From NCBI RefSeq assembly GCF_030409325.1, contig NZ_JAUFPR010000003.1:248001-312000 (forward strand): 64,000 bases of DNA, written 5' to 3'. The notes beneath the pieces were generated by a model. It was not told the DNA's origin. It worked only from the letters and a program-made list of their open reading frames with translations, and ran no database searches. The first letter of the stretch is position 1, and every line of letters begins with the position of its first letter. The translations under genes and the position numbers were made by a program. This stretch comes from Mucilaginibacter aquaedulcis (lineage in GTDB: Bacteria > Bacteroidota > Bacteroidia > Sphingobacteriales > Sphingobacteriaceae). Shown piece after piece: positions 44,606 through 52,577 of the stretch.

Positions 44606-45070
44606 TTAGTGCTGAGCATCGTTAGGGCTAAGTTGCTTGGTGAAAGATAAAGAACCCAGCTTCCATTTGCCGCTTTCCTTAACATAAACCTCGGTAACAA
44701 TAAAAGGGTTTGTTACCTCATTACCCCCAACAACAGCCAGTAAAGTAATATTATTTAACAGGATAGCAGTGTTGTCAATAATATTTACGGAAACGGAATG
44801 AACGTCGGCTTTTTTATAATGTATGCCGCCGGTTTTGATCACATTTAACTCCGGCGCTTTACCCCAGCTACCACCCATATGTACAAACACAGCTTTTTCA
44901 TCAAATAATGCGTTCAGGGAATCCACATTTTTGTCGGCCATCCAAAGCCACTTGGTTTTGGAAAGATCAATGATCTCCTGCTCGGCTTTGGCAGGTGTTT
45001 TAGCCGTTTGTGCGGAGCAGAACTGTGTCGAAATAAATAATAAAGAGAAACCGAATAGTAATGCTTTCAT
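44606..45070 (-). CDS. Exported NTF2-like (SnoaL/DUF4440-type) protein
   Basis: A 154-residue protein with a signal peptide (cut after FCSA) and an NTF2-like cone fold: AEQEIIDLSKTKWLWMADKNVDSLNALFDEKAVFVHMGG, then HSVSVNIIDNTAILLNNITLLAVVGGNEVTNPFIVTEVYVKESGKWKLGSLSFTK. This family includes steroid isomerases, small dehydratases and stress-linked proteins of unknown role. It is 34 bases upstream of the flavodoxin gene and 29 bases downstream of the cupin gene, so the three exported proteins are co-transcribed. Confidence 0.87.
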   Translation of the reverse strand: MKALLFGFSLLFISTQFCSAQTAKTPAKAEQEIIDLSKTKWLWMADKNVDSLNALFDEKAVFVHMGGSWGKAPELNVIKTGGIHYKKADVHSVSVNIIDNTAILLNNITLLAVVGGNEVTNPFIVTEVYVKESGKWKLGSLSFTKQLSPNDAQH

Positions 45071-45099
45071 AATTTTAAATTTTGGGTTTATAACAGGAT

Positions 45100-45558
45100 T
45101 TAATTGGAGGCTTTACTATACTCGGCATCGGTTACCCGCTGAAGCCACTGGGTTTTATTTTTGGCACCATTGGTGCTAACCGCTATATAGGTTAAAGCGC
45201 TATTGGGTGCTGCACCATGCCAATGGGTTACGCCCGGAACACATTTGATCACATCTCCCTTATGAACAACCTGTATAGCCTTGCCTTTTTCCTGGTAGTA
45301 GCCGGTACCATCAGTAATGATCAGGATTTGCCCGGCCGGGTGAATATGCCAGTCTAACTTGGCTCCTGGTGCAAAGGTTGCGGTTGCTATGTTACAATCA
45401 ATTAAACTATCGGCTTTATTCAATTCTGTAAGCCATACCGTACCGGTGTGATTGTTTACTGTTGATACTTCGCCTTTAGGGAAAATAGACCCGGATTGGG
45501 CAAATACCGGTGCTGCTAATACGGTTGCTATGACCGCAAGGAATATTATCTTTTTCAT
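45100..45558 (-). CDS. Exported cupin-domain protein
   Basis: A 152-residue protein with a signal peptide (cut after VFAQ) and a single cupin barrel. The metal ligands are visible: LDWHIHPAGQILIITDGTGYYQEKG gives His71, His73 and Gln77, and THWHGAAPNSAL gives His112. The same pattern (WH-x-H-PAGQ) occurs in bacterial cupins described as manganese-dependent hydroxynitrile lyases, but that activity is only suggested. It starts 63 bases after the AKR gene, and a terminator-like hairpin in that gap suggests its own promoter. Part of the redox cluster. Confidence 0.88.
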   Translation of the reverse strand: MKKIIFLAVIATVLAAPVFAQSGSIFPKGEVSTVNNHTGTVWLTELNKADSLIDCNIATATFAPGAKLDWHIHPAGQILIITDGTGYYQEKGKAIQVVHKGDVIKCVPGVTHWHGAAPNSALTYIAVSTNGAKNKTQWLQRVTDAEYSKASN

Positions 45559-45590
45559 TTTCTGTAATTTTTTTGAACATAAAAAAAAGA

Positions 45591-45607
45591 CGAACCGGCT
45601 CGGTTCG
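45591..45607 (-). terminator. Terminator after the aldo/keto reductase gene
   Basis: A perfect 7-bp stem (cgaaccg with cggttcg) and loop gct, followed on the minus strand by a run of eight T (complement of 45581-45588). It separates the AKR gene from the downstream cupin-NTF2-flavodoxin-SDR-AraC group, so the latter is probably transcribed from a start of its own. Confidence 0.75.
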
Positions 45608-45621
45608 CCTTTTTCAAAATA

Positions 45622-46605
45622 TTAACGGTTTACCATTTTTTGAGCTTGCTCAGAATAACGATGACCTTGTACCTCAATATTGGCCAAAGCTTCATTAATT
45701 TCTGCCAGATCATGACCTGATAGTTGTATCTCGGCAGCACCTAAGTTTTCTTCCATCCGGTGCATTTTGGTTGTACCCGGAATTGGCACTATCCATGGCT
45801 TTTGGGCCAGCAGCCAGGCCAGTGCAATTTGCGCCGGGCTCGCTCCTTTTTCGGCAGCAATGCTTCCTAACCTGTTAACCAAAGCCTGGTTTGCCTTGCG
45901 GTTCTCTTCAGAAAAGCGGGGCACCGTATTCCGGAAGTCATTTTCGGTAAAAGTTGTATTTTCATTAATGGCTCCTGTTAAAAAGCCCTTACCCAGCGGG
46001 CTAAACGGAACAAAACCAATTCCCAGTTCTTCAAGCGTTGGCAGTATCTCGCTTTCCGGTTCGCGCCACCAAAGTGAGTATTCACTTTGCAATGCCGCAA
46101 CAGGTTGCACAGCGTGTGCCTTACGGATAGAACCAACACCAGCTTCAGAAAGACCAAAATACTTCACTTTACCTTCCGCAATCAGGTCTTTCACTGTTCC
46201 TGCCACATCTTCCATAGGTACATTAGGGTCGACACGATGTTGGTAAAACAAATCGATATGATCTGTACGCAGTCGCTTCAAAGCGGCTTCGGCCACCTCA
46301 CGGATCCGTTTTGGGCTGCTATCGGCACCTAAAGCAGGTTTACCTTCCATAAAACCGAATTTAGTCGCTATCACCACCTGATCACGATAAGGTGCCAGGG
46401 CTTCGCCAAGTAACTCCTCATTGTCAAAAGGCCCGTATGCTTCTGCAGTATCAAAAAAGGTTACACCATGTTCTACCGCTGCATGCAGCAATTTAATAGC
46501 TTCATTTTTAGCCGTTGCGGGGCCATATCCAAAGCTCAGTCCCATGCATCCGAAACCAAGTGTTGATACTTCAAGCCCACTTTTTCCTAATTGTCTCTTT
46601 ATCAT
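45622..46605 (-). CDS. Aldo/keto reductase
   Basis: About 327 residues from the ATG at 46605 (MIKRQLGKSGLEVSTLGFGCMGLSFGYGP); the longer frame adds 34 unlikely residues. The catalytic tetrad is visible: FFDTAEAYGPFDNEELLGEAL (Asp and Tyr), VVIATKFGF (Lys) and DLFYQHRVDPNVPMEDV (His). The C-terminal NADPH-binding signature WIVPIPGTTKMHRMEENLGAA follows. It reduces aldehydes or ketones in the cytoplasm. It is divergent from the AraC gene at 46764 (158 bases between starts), the likely regulator of the cluster. Confidence 0.95.
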   Translation of the reverse strand: MIKRQLGKSGLEVSTLGFGCMGLSFGYGPATAKNEAIKLLHAAVEHGVTFFDTAEAYGPFDNEELLGEALAPYRDQVVIATKFGFMEGKPALGADSSPKRIREVAEAALKRLRTDHIDLFYQHRVDPNVPMEDVAGTVKDLIAEGKVKYFGLSEAGVGSIRKAHAVQPVAALQSEYSLWWREPESEILPTLEELGIGFVPFSPLGKGFLTGAINENTTFTENDFRNTVPRFSEENRKANQALVNRLGSIAAEKGASPAQIALAWLLAQKPWIVPIPGTTKMHRMEENLGAAEIQLSGHDLAEINEALANIEVQGHRYSEQAQKMVNR

Positions 46606-46763
46606 AATCTTCTTTAGTGATATTATATGGATACAAAGTTCTGTGCTTTTATTGACCGCAATGGGATACAGATTACGGATGTTTCTACCATTATTACAGA
46701 TTTGCATAGCGCTATAGGTAACACATTGATTAATAGCGTAAATTTGAATTAAAATAAAGGAAC

Positions 46764-47660
46764 ATGGATAGTATGCGACGCTTTAACACCATCAGCGAAT
46801 ACAACGCTTTTAATAATAATGAAACCAAACACCCATTGGTAACAGTGGTTGATCTGTCAAAAGCCGCCCCAAGACAGGGGTCACAAATGTACTTCGGCTT
46901 TTACATAGTGTTTTTAAAAGATGTAAAATGCGGTGATCTTGTTTATGGCCGGAATACTTATGACTACCAGGAAGGTACATTGGTATTTATGGCACCTGGA
47001 CAGATTGCAGGCGTTAACAGCAATGGCGATTTTTACCAGCCCAAAGGCCGTGTACTGGCCTTTCATCCCGACCTCATCCATGGCAGTTCGCTTGGTAAGC
47101 ATATTCAGGATTACAACTTTTTCAGTTATCAATCCAAAGAAGCACTGCACCTATCAGAAAGAGAGAAAAACATCGTTTTAGATTGCTTTTCAAAGATAGA
47201 TTACGAATTGGACCAGTCGGTTGATAAGCACAGCAAACGGCTTATTATATCCAACATCGAACTTTTTCTGGATTACTGTGTTCGATTTTACGACAGGCAG
47301 TTCATCACCCGCGATCATGTGCACCAGGGCATCATTGAAAAATTTGAAAAAGTACTCAATGATTATTATGCCTCCGAAAAACCACAAACAGTTGGCTTAC
47401 CTTCGGTTGCCTATTTTGCCGGCGAATTAAACCTGTCGCCAAACTATTTTGGAGATCTTGTAAAAAAGGAAACAGGCAAAACCGCGCAGGAATACATACA
47501 ATTCAAACTTATTGATATTGCCAAAGAAAAGATCTTTGACCACAATAAAACCGTTAACCAGGTTGCTTATGAACTGGGCTTTAAGTACCCGCAGCACTTT
47601 ACACGCTTGTTTAAAAAACGTGTGGGCCAAACACCGCAAGAATACCGTAGTTTGAACTGA
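46764..47660 (+). CDS. AraC-family transcriptional regulator (paralogue B)
   Basis: A 298-residue regulator with a cupin-like N-terminus and two AraC HTH motifs (SVAYFAGELNLSPNYFGDLVKKETGKTAQEYI and TVNQVAYELGFKYPQHFTRLFKKRVGQTPQEYRSLN). It is a close paralogue of the AraC at 42094-43005 and faces away from the AKR gene, so the two regulators bracket the cluster. A -7 type element TAAATTTG is present at 46739-46746, 17 bases before the ATG, without a clear -33 partner. Target inferred from position. Confidence 0.92.
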   Translation: MDSMRRFNTISEYNAFNNNETKHPLVTVVDLSKAAPRQGSQMYFGFYIVFLKDVKCGDLVYGRNTYDYQEGTLVFMAPGQIAGVNSNGDFYQPKGRVLAFHPDLIHGSSLGKHIQDYNFFSYQSKEALHLSEREKNIVLDCFSKIDYELDQSVDKHSKRLIISNIELFLDYCVRFYDRQFITRDHVHQGIIEKFEKVLNDYYASEKPQTVGLPSVAYFAGELNLSPNYFGDLVKKETGKTAQEYIQFKLIDIAKEKIFDHNKTVNQVAYELGFKYPQHFTRLFKKRVGQTPQEYRSLN

Positions 47661-47803
47661 AAAGCTACCATTTAAAATAGCCAATAATTTCTTTATTCGT
47701 TCAAACCATTATTTCACCGGCCTGTTCCATATGGAAATTATATTGCCCTTAATAGGTGGCAAATCACATAACCTTAAAATGTACTGAATTATAAAACTTA
47801 ATT

Positions 47804-48088
47804 ATGAAAGCATTTGAGATACGGGTTGGCCAAAGCCAGCAATTATTAAGGTTTGAACCACAGGAAAAAACAAATACCTTCAAGATTTATGCTGTCGATA
47901 AGGCCGAAGACTGGCTTAATCGTGAACAGGCACGCTCGGTAGACATACCGCCGGATGGATTACTCGGCTTAATTACCATCCACAGTGCTCACCATTTTGA
48001 ATTTGATGGACCAGCTGCCTTCACCGGTCAGGATCTTTCAAGCATTGCCGCCCAGATCGTGCAGCATCCGCAATTCAGGCAAGAGTAA
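47804..48088 (+). CDS. Small protein of unknown function
   Basis: A 94-residue cytoplasmic protein with no signal peptide or membrane segment. It starts MKAFEIRVGQSQQLLRFEP and has VDKAEDWLNREQARSVDIPPDGLLGLITIHSAHHFEFDGPAAF in the middle, a mixed alpha/beta composition with no motif I recognise. It follows the AraC gene by 143 bases on the same strand and has a hairpin about 50 bases after its stop. Coding character looks genuine (clean ATG, normal codon use), but the function is unknown. Confidence 0.65.
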   Translation: MKAFEIRVGQSQQLLRFEPQEKTNTFKIYAVDKAEDWLNREQARSVDIPPDGLLGLITIHSAHHFEFDGPAAFTGQDLSSIAAQIVQHPQFRQE

Positions 48089-48138
48089 CGTGTTCTGGCT
48101 AAGCTCTAAATTCTTTAAGACTTCTACCTCATCAACAC

Positions 48139-48164
48139 AAGCCTTACGTGCATACGCAAGGCTT
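48139..48164 (+). terminator. Terminator-like hairpin after the small unknown gene
   Basis: Stem aagccttacgt with acgcaaggctt (one mismatch pair), loop gcat, followed by TTATGTTTCTCTTT. Likely ends the transcript of the 94-residue protein gene. Confidence 0.6.
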
Positions 48165-48312
48165 TTATGTTTCTCTTTAGAGCAATCTTAAATCCACGAA
48201 GTAACAGTGTATTTAAACATATTCAACCGAAGCGTTGTTCACATAAACTGACGCTGGGCAAACGCTGCCCAATGTATTAATTGTTAATTTTGCAGCAGAT
48301 AAAGATTAAAAA

Positions 48313-49077
48313 ATGTCTATAACCACCGAAGACGAAAGAATTGGAATACAGCAGGCAAGCGATGCCGTTGCCATCACGCTTAAAAAAATGCGTGAGTTTG
48401 CCAGGCCGGGTATTTCAACAAAAGAACTTGACGAGTATGGCGGCCAATTGCTGGCTCAAATGGGGGCACACTCTGCTCCTTTGTTAACCTATGATTTTCC
48501 GGGGCATACCTGTATCAGCATTAATGAGGAGGCTGCCCATGGCATTCCTTCTGCCGAAAAGATCCTGAAAGAAGGTGACCTGATCAATATTGACGTATCG
48601 GCAGAGTTAAATGGTTACTGGGCCGATAACGGAGGTTCATTTGTATTAGGCAAAGATATTCACGGTCATGGCAAACTGGTGGAGGCCTCAAAAGAAATAC
48701 TGAAAAAAGCCATTAGCAATATTAAGGGTGGCGTAAGGATATCAGAAATAGGCAGGTTGATAGAAACCGAAGCCAAAAAGGCCGGTTACACCGTAATAAA
48801 AAACTTAACGGGTCATGGTGTTGGTCGCAGCCTGCATGAAGAACCCCACGAAATAGCTAACTTCTGCGACAGATACAACACCACACGTTTCAAGAAAAAT
48901 TCAGTGGTAGCTATAGAAACATTTATTTCAACAAGATCAACCATTGCTGATACCCAGGCCGACGGATGGACGCTGACCGGAAATAAAGGCGGTTTTGTTG
49001 CGCAGCATGAACATACCATTATGGTAACAGGCGGCGAACCTTTCATATTTACAGCGCAAAACGGTATCTGGGATTAA
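48313..49077 (+). CDS. map: Methionine aminopeptidase, type I
   Basis: A 254-residue enzyme that removes the N-terminal Met from new proteins. All five metal ligands of the pita-bread fold are present: Asp94 (NIDVSAE), Asp105 (YWADNGGSF), His168 (LTGHGVGRSLHEEP), Glu202 (VAIETFIS) and Glu233 (AQHEHTIMV), plus the substrate-binding His76 (EEAAHGIPS). The wording around Asp105 (ADNGGSF rather than GDTSRTF) is divergent, which points to a secondary rather than the main cellular MetAP. A -7 type element TAATTTTG (48285-48292) lies 21 bases before the ATG. Single gene with its own terminator. Confidence 0.93.
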   Translation: MSITTEDERIGIQQASDAVAITLKKMREFARPGISTKELDEYGGQLLAQMGAHSAPLLTYDFPGHTCISINEEAAHGIPSAEKILKEGDLINIDVSAELNGYWADNGGSFVLGKDIHGHGKLVEASKEILKKAISNIKGGVRISEIGRLIETEAKKAGYTVIKNLTGHGVGRSLHEEPHEIANFCDRYNTTRFKKNSVVAIETFISTRSTIADTQADGWTLTGNKGGFVAQHEHTIMVTGGEPFIFTAQNGIWD

Positions 49078-49108
49078 AAATCCTACCAATAATACTTTTT
49101 ACTATAAA

Positions 49109-49146
49109 ACAAAAGCCCTGCATGTTTACGGGGCTTTTGTTTTTTT
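49109..49146 (+). terminator. Terminator after map
   Basis: A perfect 10-bp stem (acaaaagccc, 49109-49118, with gggcttttgt, 49131-49140) followed by TTTTTT. It lies 32 bases past the map stop codon, facing the convergent glycosidase gene. Confidence 0.88.
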
Positions 49147-49166
49147 ATATCCTAAACATGAATTGA

Positions 49167-51083
49167 TCAGGGCTGAAGTAACCAGGCCGACCAAACATTA
49201 TACTTGTTATCATTATTCCAGCTATTGCCGGCCGAGGCATAATCACATAAAACAACTTCTACTGGTTTGTTATATGATCTTTCTCTTAAACTGCCAGCAT
49301 AAAAATCTGTCTTATAAGCCAGGTATATGTTTTGCGGCTTATCCTGTATCTCTGTAAGATTAATATACTGGCCGCTAACGTTATGATGGTCAAAATCAAG
49401 CGACTCATCGGTATCCAATTTATTTAGCCGGTTGTCGCGGGCCAAAACTACCGGGCCGCGCATAATTGCAAAATGCTTATTTACATCGCCGCTTGTATAT
49501 TCAATACGGCCGCGCATATCCAGTTTTATGTTGATCATATCGCCATCCTTCCAGGTTCTGTTCAATGTGAGGTATTCGCCGCTTATTACAGGCTGATCGA
49601 CAGCCACATTATTTATTGAAACCTTATTTTCTTTGCTCCACTGAGGTATACGAAGGTGAAGGGTTAATGGAGACGACGCACCGCCATGTACTATGATTTG
49701 AATGCCGCCTGTTTTAGGATAGTCGGTTATTTGTTCAAGCGTAACTGTTTTCTTGCTTACGGCATTGAAACTTGCCTTGCCGGGTATATAACTGTTAACA
49801 TAAATATTTTGCCCCTGGTACATGTAGCTCACCGCCGGGAAAAGCATAAAAGCTCTTGGCGAATTTGCTATACAGCAATTGATATCCATATTGCATTGCC
49901 CTTCGCCAAGCTCGCGTACGCCGCGCAAAACACTGTACTTGGCAAAAGTATTGCCTGCGGGCATCATTGCCCCCATCATAGCATTGTACATGCTTATTTC
50001 AATGGCATCCATGTATTTAGGGTTACCGGTGAGGGTTAACAGGTTTTTGCAAAGTTTTATCCAGGTCATGGTAACACAGCTTTCCATAGGATGTATAGCC
50101 GGTTCGGCCTGCCTGAGCCCGCCCATGTACCATTTCTCACTGCTTGATGCACCCCCACAGATATTGATCTCGTGCGCCATGATCTCATCAACGGTTTTTA
50201 CCGTGGCATCCAGATATTCTTTTTTACCTGTAACCCGGTAAAGTTCAAGCATTCCTTCATAGCATGACATCATTTCATAAGCTTTTTGCCCGTGTTCAAT
50301 ACCGGGAGCCTTGTAGCGCTCACTTACCAATACCCCGGCAAGGCCATTGGCTATAAGCTTAGGCTTGCCATGTTCCTCATTTTGCACTATATATTCGGCA
50401 AAGTCAAGGTATCGTTTATCGCCGGTGCGGTTATACATCAGCACAACGGGTTCAAGGATAGAGGTACTTGGTAAACCTGCATAATTACCGGTAGCGGCAA
50501 TATCCCTTTTGCCGGGACCAACTTCAGTCATTAACTGATTTAACAGTCGCTTTGCCGATTCAAGTACCTCCTTTTTCCTGCTGAGATCATAATAATCTAT
50601 CAGGCCGAGCAGGGTATATTTTCTGCCCCATATATCCCATTGATGCAAGTGACAGCTATCGGCATAGTTGCCTATGTAACCATCTTTCAGCTGAGTTGCC
50701 ATTAAACCAGCAGCGGCTTTATCTACATTATCACGCAATTTCTTATCATCCGGATCATAACGCAGGGCAGCGATAGCCGATGTGATCCATTTACCCCAAA
50801 ACTCAGTTTGCCACATGTTGCACTCGTTTTTGGTGCGGAAGGGAGCTACAACCTGTTCAATATCCTGCGCCTCAATACGGTTATGGATACAGGCATTCAA
50901 TTTATCGCCAACATAGCCTGTTAGTTTTATCTCATTTAGCGGCAGCATGGTTTCCTGGTTAGGAATAAGGCTTTTTGCAATTTGGTTTTGCTGAGCACTG
51001 GCGTTTAAACACTGCCCCGCAGCTAATATTGTAAAGCTAAACAGAACAGGCAAACAGCTTCTTTTTACTTTCATTGTTAACAT
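49167..51083 (-). CDS. GH127-like glycoside hydrolase (DUF1680; beta-L-arabinofuranosidase type)
   Basis: A 638-residue exported enzyme with signal peptide (cut near NASA). The (alpha/alpha)6 domain shows GYIGNYADSCHLHQWDIWGRKYTLLGLIDYYDL, GLPSTSILEPVVLMYNRTGDKRYLDFAEYI and CYEGMLELYRVTGKKEYLDA; then come PMESCVTMTWIKLCKNLLTLTGNPKYMDAIE and MDINCCIANSPRAF, the Glu and paired Cys region that carries the GH127 catalytic and metal-binding residues, and a C-terminal beta-sandwich (LHLRIPQWSKENKVSINN). These enzymes act on L-arabinofuranosides or related sugars; the real substrate is not known here. It is monocistronic; a second ATG at 51074 is an alternative start. Confidence 0.9.
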   Translation of the reverse strand: MLTMKVKRSCLPVLFSFTILAAGQCLNASAQQNQIAKSLIPNQETMLPLNEIKLTGYVGDKLNACIHNRIEAQDIEQVVAPFRTKNECNMWQTEFWGKWITSAIAALRYDPDDKKLRDNVDKAAAGLMATQLKDGYIGNYADSCHLHQWDIWGRKYTLLGLIDYYDLSRKKEVLESAKRLLNQLMTEVGPGKRDIAATGNYAGLPSTSILEPVVLMYNRTGDKRYLDFAEYIVQNEEHGKPKLIANGLAGVLVSERYKAPGIEHGQKAYEMMSCYEGMLELYRVTGKKEYLDATVKTVDEIMAHEINICGGASSSEKWYMGGLRQAEPAIHPMESCVTMTWIKLCKNLLTLTGNPKYMDAIEISMYNAMMGAMMPAGNTFAKYSVLRGVRELGEGQCNMDINCCIANSPRAFMLFPAVSYMYQGQNIYVNSYIPGKASFNAVSKKTVTLEQITDYPKTGGIQIIVHGGASSPLTLHLRIPQWSKENKVSINNVAVDQPVISGEYLTLNRTWKDGDMINIKLDMRGRIEYTSGDVNKHFAIMRGPVVLARDNRLNKLDTDESLDFDHHNVSGQYINLTEIQDKPQNIYLAYKTDFYAGSLRERSYNKPVEVVLCDYASAGNSWNNDNKYNVWSAWLLQP

Positions 51084-51218
51084 TTATAAAACGCATAAGA
51101 TAAGTAAAATCATGATTTACTTAATGCGGTTTTATCGATTAATATTTTCAAAAATGCACCTATGCAAAGTAACAATCACCCTCTATAACAGAGCACTAAA
51201 TTATTTTTTTTAAAACTA

Positions 51219-51249
51219 TTGATAAACCGAATGGTTGCAGTTATATTTG
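51219..51249 (+). promoter_or_regulatory. Promoter of the DoxX-ArsR-SRPBCC operon
   Basis: TTG (51219-51221), 20 bases, then TATATTTG (51242-51249), a good fit to the Bacteroidota promoter consensus. Transcription would start near 51256, giving a leader of about 30 bases before the ATG at 51288. The whole -7 element lies within the loop and arm of the inverted repeat described next. Confidence 0.65.
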
Positions 51250-51265
51250 CAACCATTCGGTTTAT
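51222..51265. promoter_or_regulatory. Nested inverted-repeat operator (ArsR-type)
   Basis: Perfect 18-bp arms (ataaaccgaatggttgca, 51222-51239, and its reverse complement, 51248-51265) around eight bases. Each arm contains its own AACC-4-GGTT palindrome (51225-51236 and 51251-51262). One copy sits between -33 and -7 and the other over the expected start of transcription, a layout that would let the ArsR protein encoded downstream repress its own operon. Confidence 0.6.
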
Positions 51266-51287
51266 TATTCAGAAAAAACTTATCATT

Positions 51288-51668
51288 ATGAAACCTAAAA
51301 TCCTATTTGTGTTATGCTTACTTGTTGGCTTGTTATTCGTTAACGCGGGCCTCGATAAATTTTTTCACTACATGCCTGTCCCGAAAGACATGCCTGAAAA
51401 GGCAGCAAAAGCAGGGATGGCCTTTATGACCATCGGCTGGATACTACCACTTGTGGGCGCAGCAGAATTAATTGGCGGCTTACTGCTTATTTTCAAAAAA
51501 ACAAGGGCGCTCGCCGCCGTTATTCTTGTACCTATTATAACCGGTATTTTGCTTGCCAACATCAGCATGGCACCTCAGGGGTTACCTATTGTTGCGGTAA
51601 TAATTGCTGTTATAGTTTGGGTTATAGCAGATAACTGGAGCAAATACCTGCCAATGATCAATGAGTAA
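51288..51668 (+). CDS. DoxX-like integral membrane protein
   Basis: About 126 residues from the ATG at 51288; the longer frame would begin with a TTG that forms part of the promoter. Four membrane helices are evident: KILFVLCLLVGLLFVNAGLDKF, then TIGWILPLVGAAELIGGLLLIF, AAVILVPIITGILLANIS and IVAVIIAVIVWVIAD. The GLDKFFHY segment after helix one is typical of the DoxX/DUF1772-like families. Role unknown; the operon with an ArsR repressor and an SRPBCC protein suggests a stress or lipophilic-compound response. Confidence 0.85.
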   Translation: MKPKILFVLCLLVGLLFVNAGLDKFFHYMPVPKDMPEKAAKAGMAFMTIGWILPLVGAAELIGGLLLIFKKTRALAAVILVPIITGILLANISMAPQGLPIVAVIIAVIVWVIADNWSKYLPMINE

Positions 51669-51705
51669 TTGAACTCTTGATCTAAAAAATAAAAATTAAT
51701 ACCCC

Positions 51706-52023
51706 ATGAGAAGAGATGTTTTCCAGGCCATAGCCGATCCTACACGCAGGGCTATCATCGCTTTAATAGCATTACAAACGATGACGCCCGCCGCAATTGC
51801 CGATCACTTTGAAATGAGCCGCCAGGCCATTTCAAAACACATGCGGATTTTAACGGAATGCGCGCTGGTAAAGGCAGACCACAAAGGCAGAGAGATATAC
51901 TACCAACTGGAAATCGACAAGATGAAGGAGATTGATAAGTGGCTCGAACAATTCAGGAAGATCTGGGAAAGCCGCTTTAGCCAACTGGACGAATTATTAT
52001 CAACCATTAAAAAGAAGAAATAA
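51706..52023 (+). CDS. ArsR-family winged-helix repressor
   Basis: A 105-residue DNA-binding protein: RRDVFQAIADPTRRAIIALIALQTMTPAAIADHFEMSRQAISKHMRILTECALVKADHKGREIYYQLE is the complete ArsR fold with the recognition helix MSRQAISKHMRIL. It has no Cys metal-binding box (the ELCVCDL type is absent), so it is the non-metal subgroup that pairs with SRPBCC/AHSA1 proteins. Its stop codon overlaps the start of the SRPBCC gene (TAATG), showing translational coupling. It is the probable ligand of the AACC-4-GGTT sites upstream of the operon. Confidence 0.94.
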   Translation: MRRDVFQAIADPTRRAIIALIALQTMTPAAIADHFEMSRQAISKHMRILTECALVKADHKGREIYYQLEIDKMKEIDKWLEQFRKIWESRFSQLDELLSTIKKKK

Positions 52024-52526
52024 TGAAAAACAACCTGCAATTTGATTTTGTGACCGACAAGGTTAAAAACACGCTGACTATACGCCGTGAGTTTTTGGCA
52101 GAACGCCCATTGGTATGGGATTGCTATACCAAGAGTGAGCTACTTGACCGCTGGTTTGCGCCTGCACCGCTTACCACGAAAACAAAATCAATGGACTTTC
52201 GCGAAGGCGGACATTGGCATTACGCCATGATAGAACCAAACGGCACCGAATATTGGGGCTATACCGAGTACTTGAAAATCCGGCCTATTGATTATTACAC
52301 CTCTACCGATGCCTTCAGCAACGAAGCCGGCGAAATTAACCAGGACCTGCCACGTGCAGAATGGCTGGTGACTTTTTTGGATAAAGGTGAAAACTCCCTT
52401 GTTGAAACCGTGGTTACCTATAAATCGCTGGCCGACCTGGAAAAAGTTGTTGAAATGGGTATGGAGATGGGAATGACCCTAACCCTTGCCAAACTGGATG
52501 ACCTCCTGGCAGAGTTAACCAAATAA
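52023..52526 (+). CDS. SRPBCC/AHSA1-domain protein
   Basis: A 167-residue START-like protein with a hydrophobic pocket: NTLTIRREFLAERPLVWDCYTKSELLDRWFAPAPLTTKTKSMDFREGGHWHYAMIEPNG is the usual AHSA1 opening, and the C-terminal helix GMTLTLAKLDDLLAEL closes the pocket. It overlaps the ArsR stop codon by one base. In this operon type it is thought to bind a small lipophilic ligand, possibly presented to the repressor, but the ligand is unknown. Confidence 0.93.
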   Translation: MKNNLQFDFVTDKVKNTLTIRREFLAERPLVWDCYTKSELLDRWFAPAPLTTKTKSMDFREGGHWHYAMIEPNGTEYWGYTEYLKIRPIDYYTSTDAFSNEAGEINQDLPRAEWLVTFLDKGENSLVETVVTYKSLADLEKVVEMGMEMGMTLTLAKLDDLLAELTK

Positions 52527-52577
52527 GCCCTGCGTTGACATTAAAACTGCTATTACTCTAAAATTTGAGTCATAAAA

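Noticed and set aside
44572..44700. Longer N-terminus for the flavodoxin gene
   Set aside because: It would overlap the NTF2-like gene and replace a clear signal peptide by a sequence without family resemblance.
45767..46246. Plus-strand frame of 159 residues
   Set aside because: It lies antisense inside the aldo/keto reductase gene, which has all four catalytic motifs; the opposite frame shows no domain.
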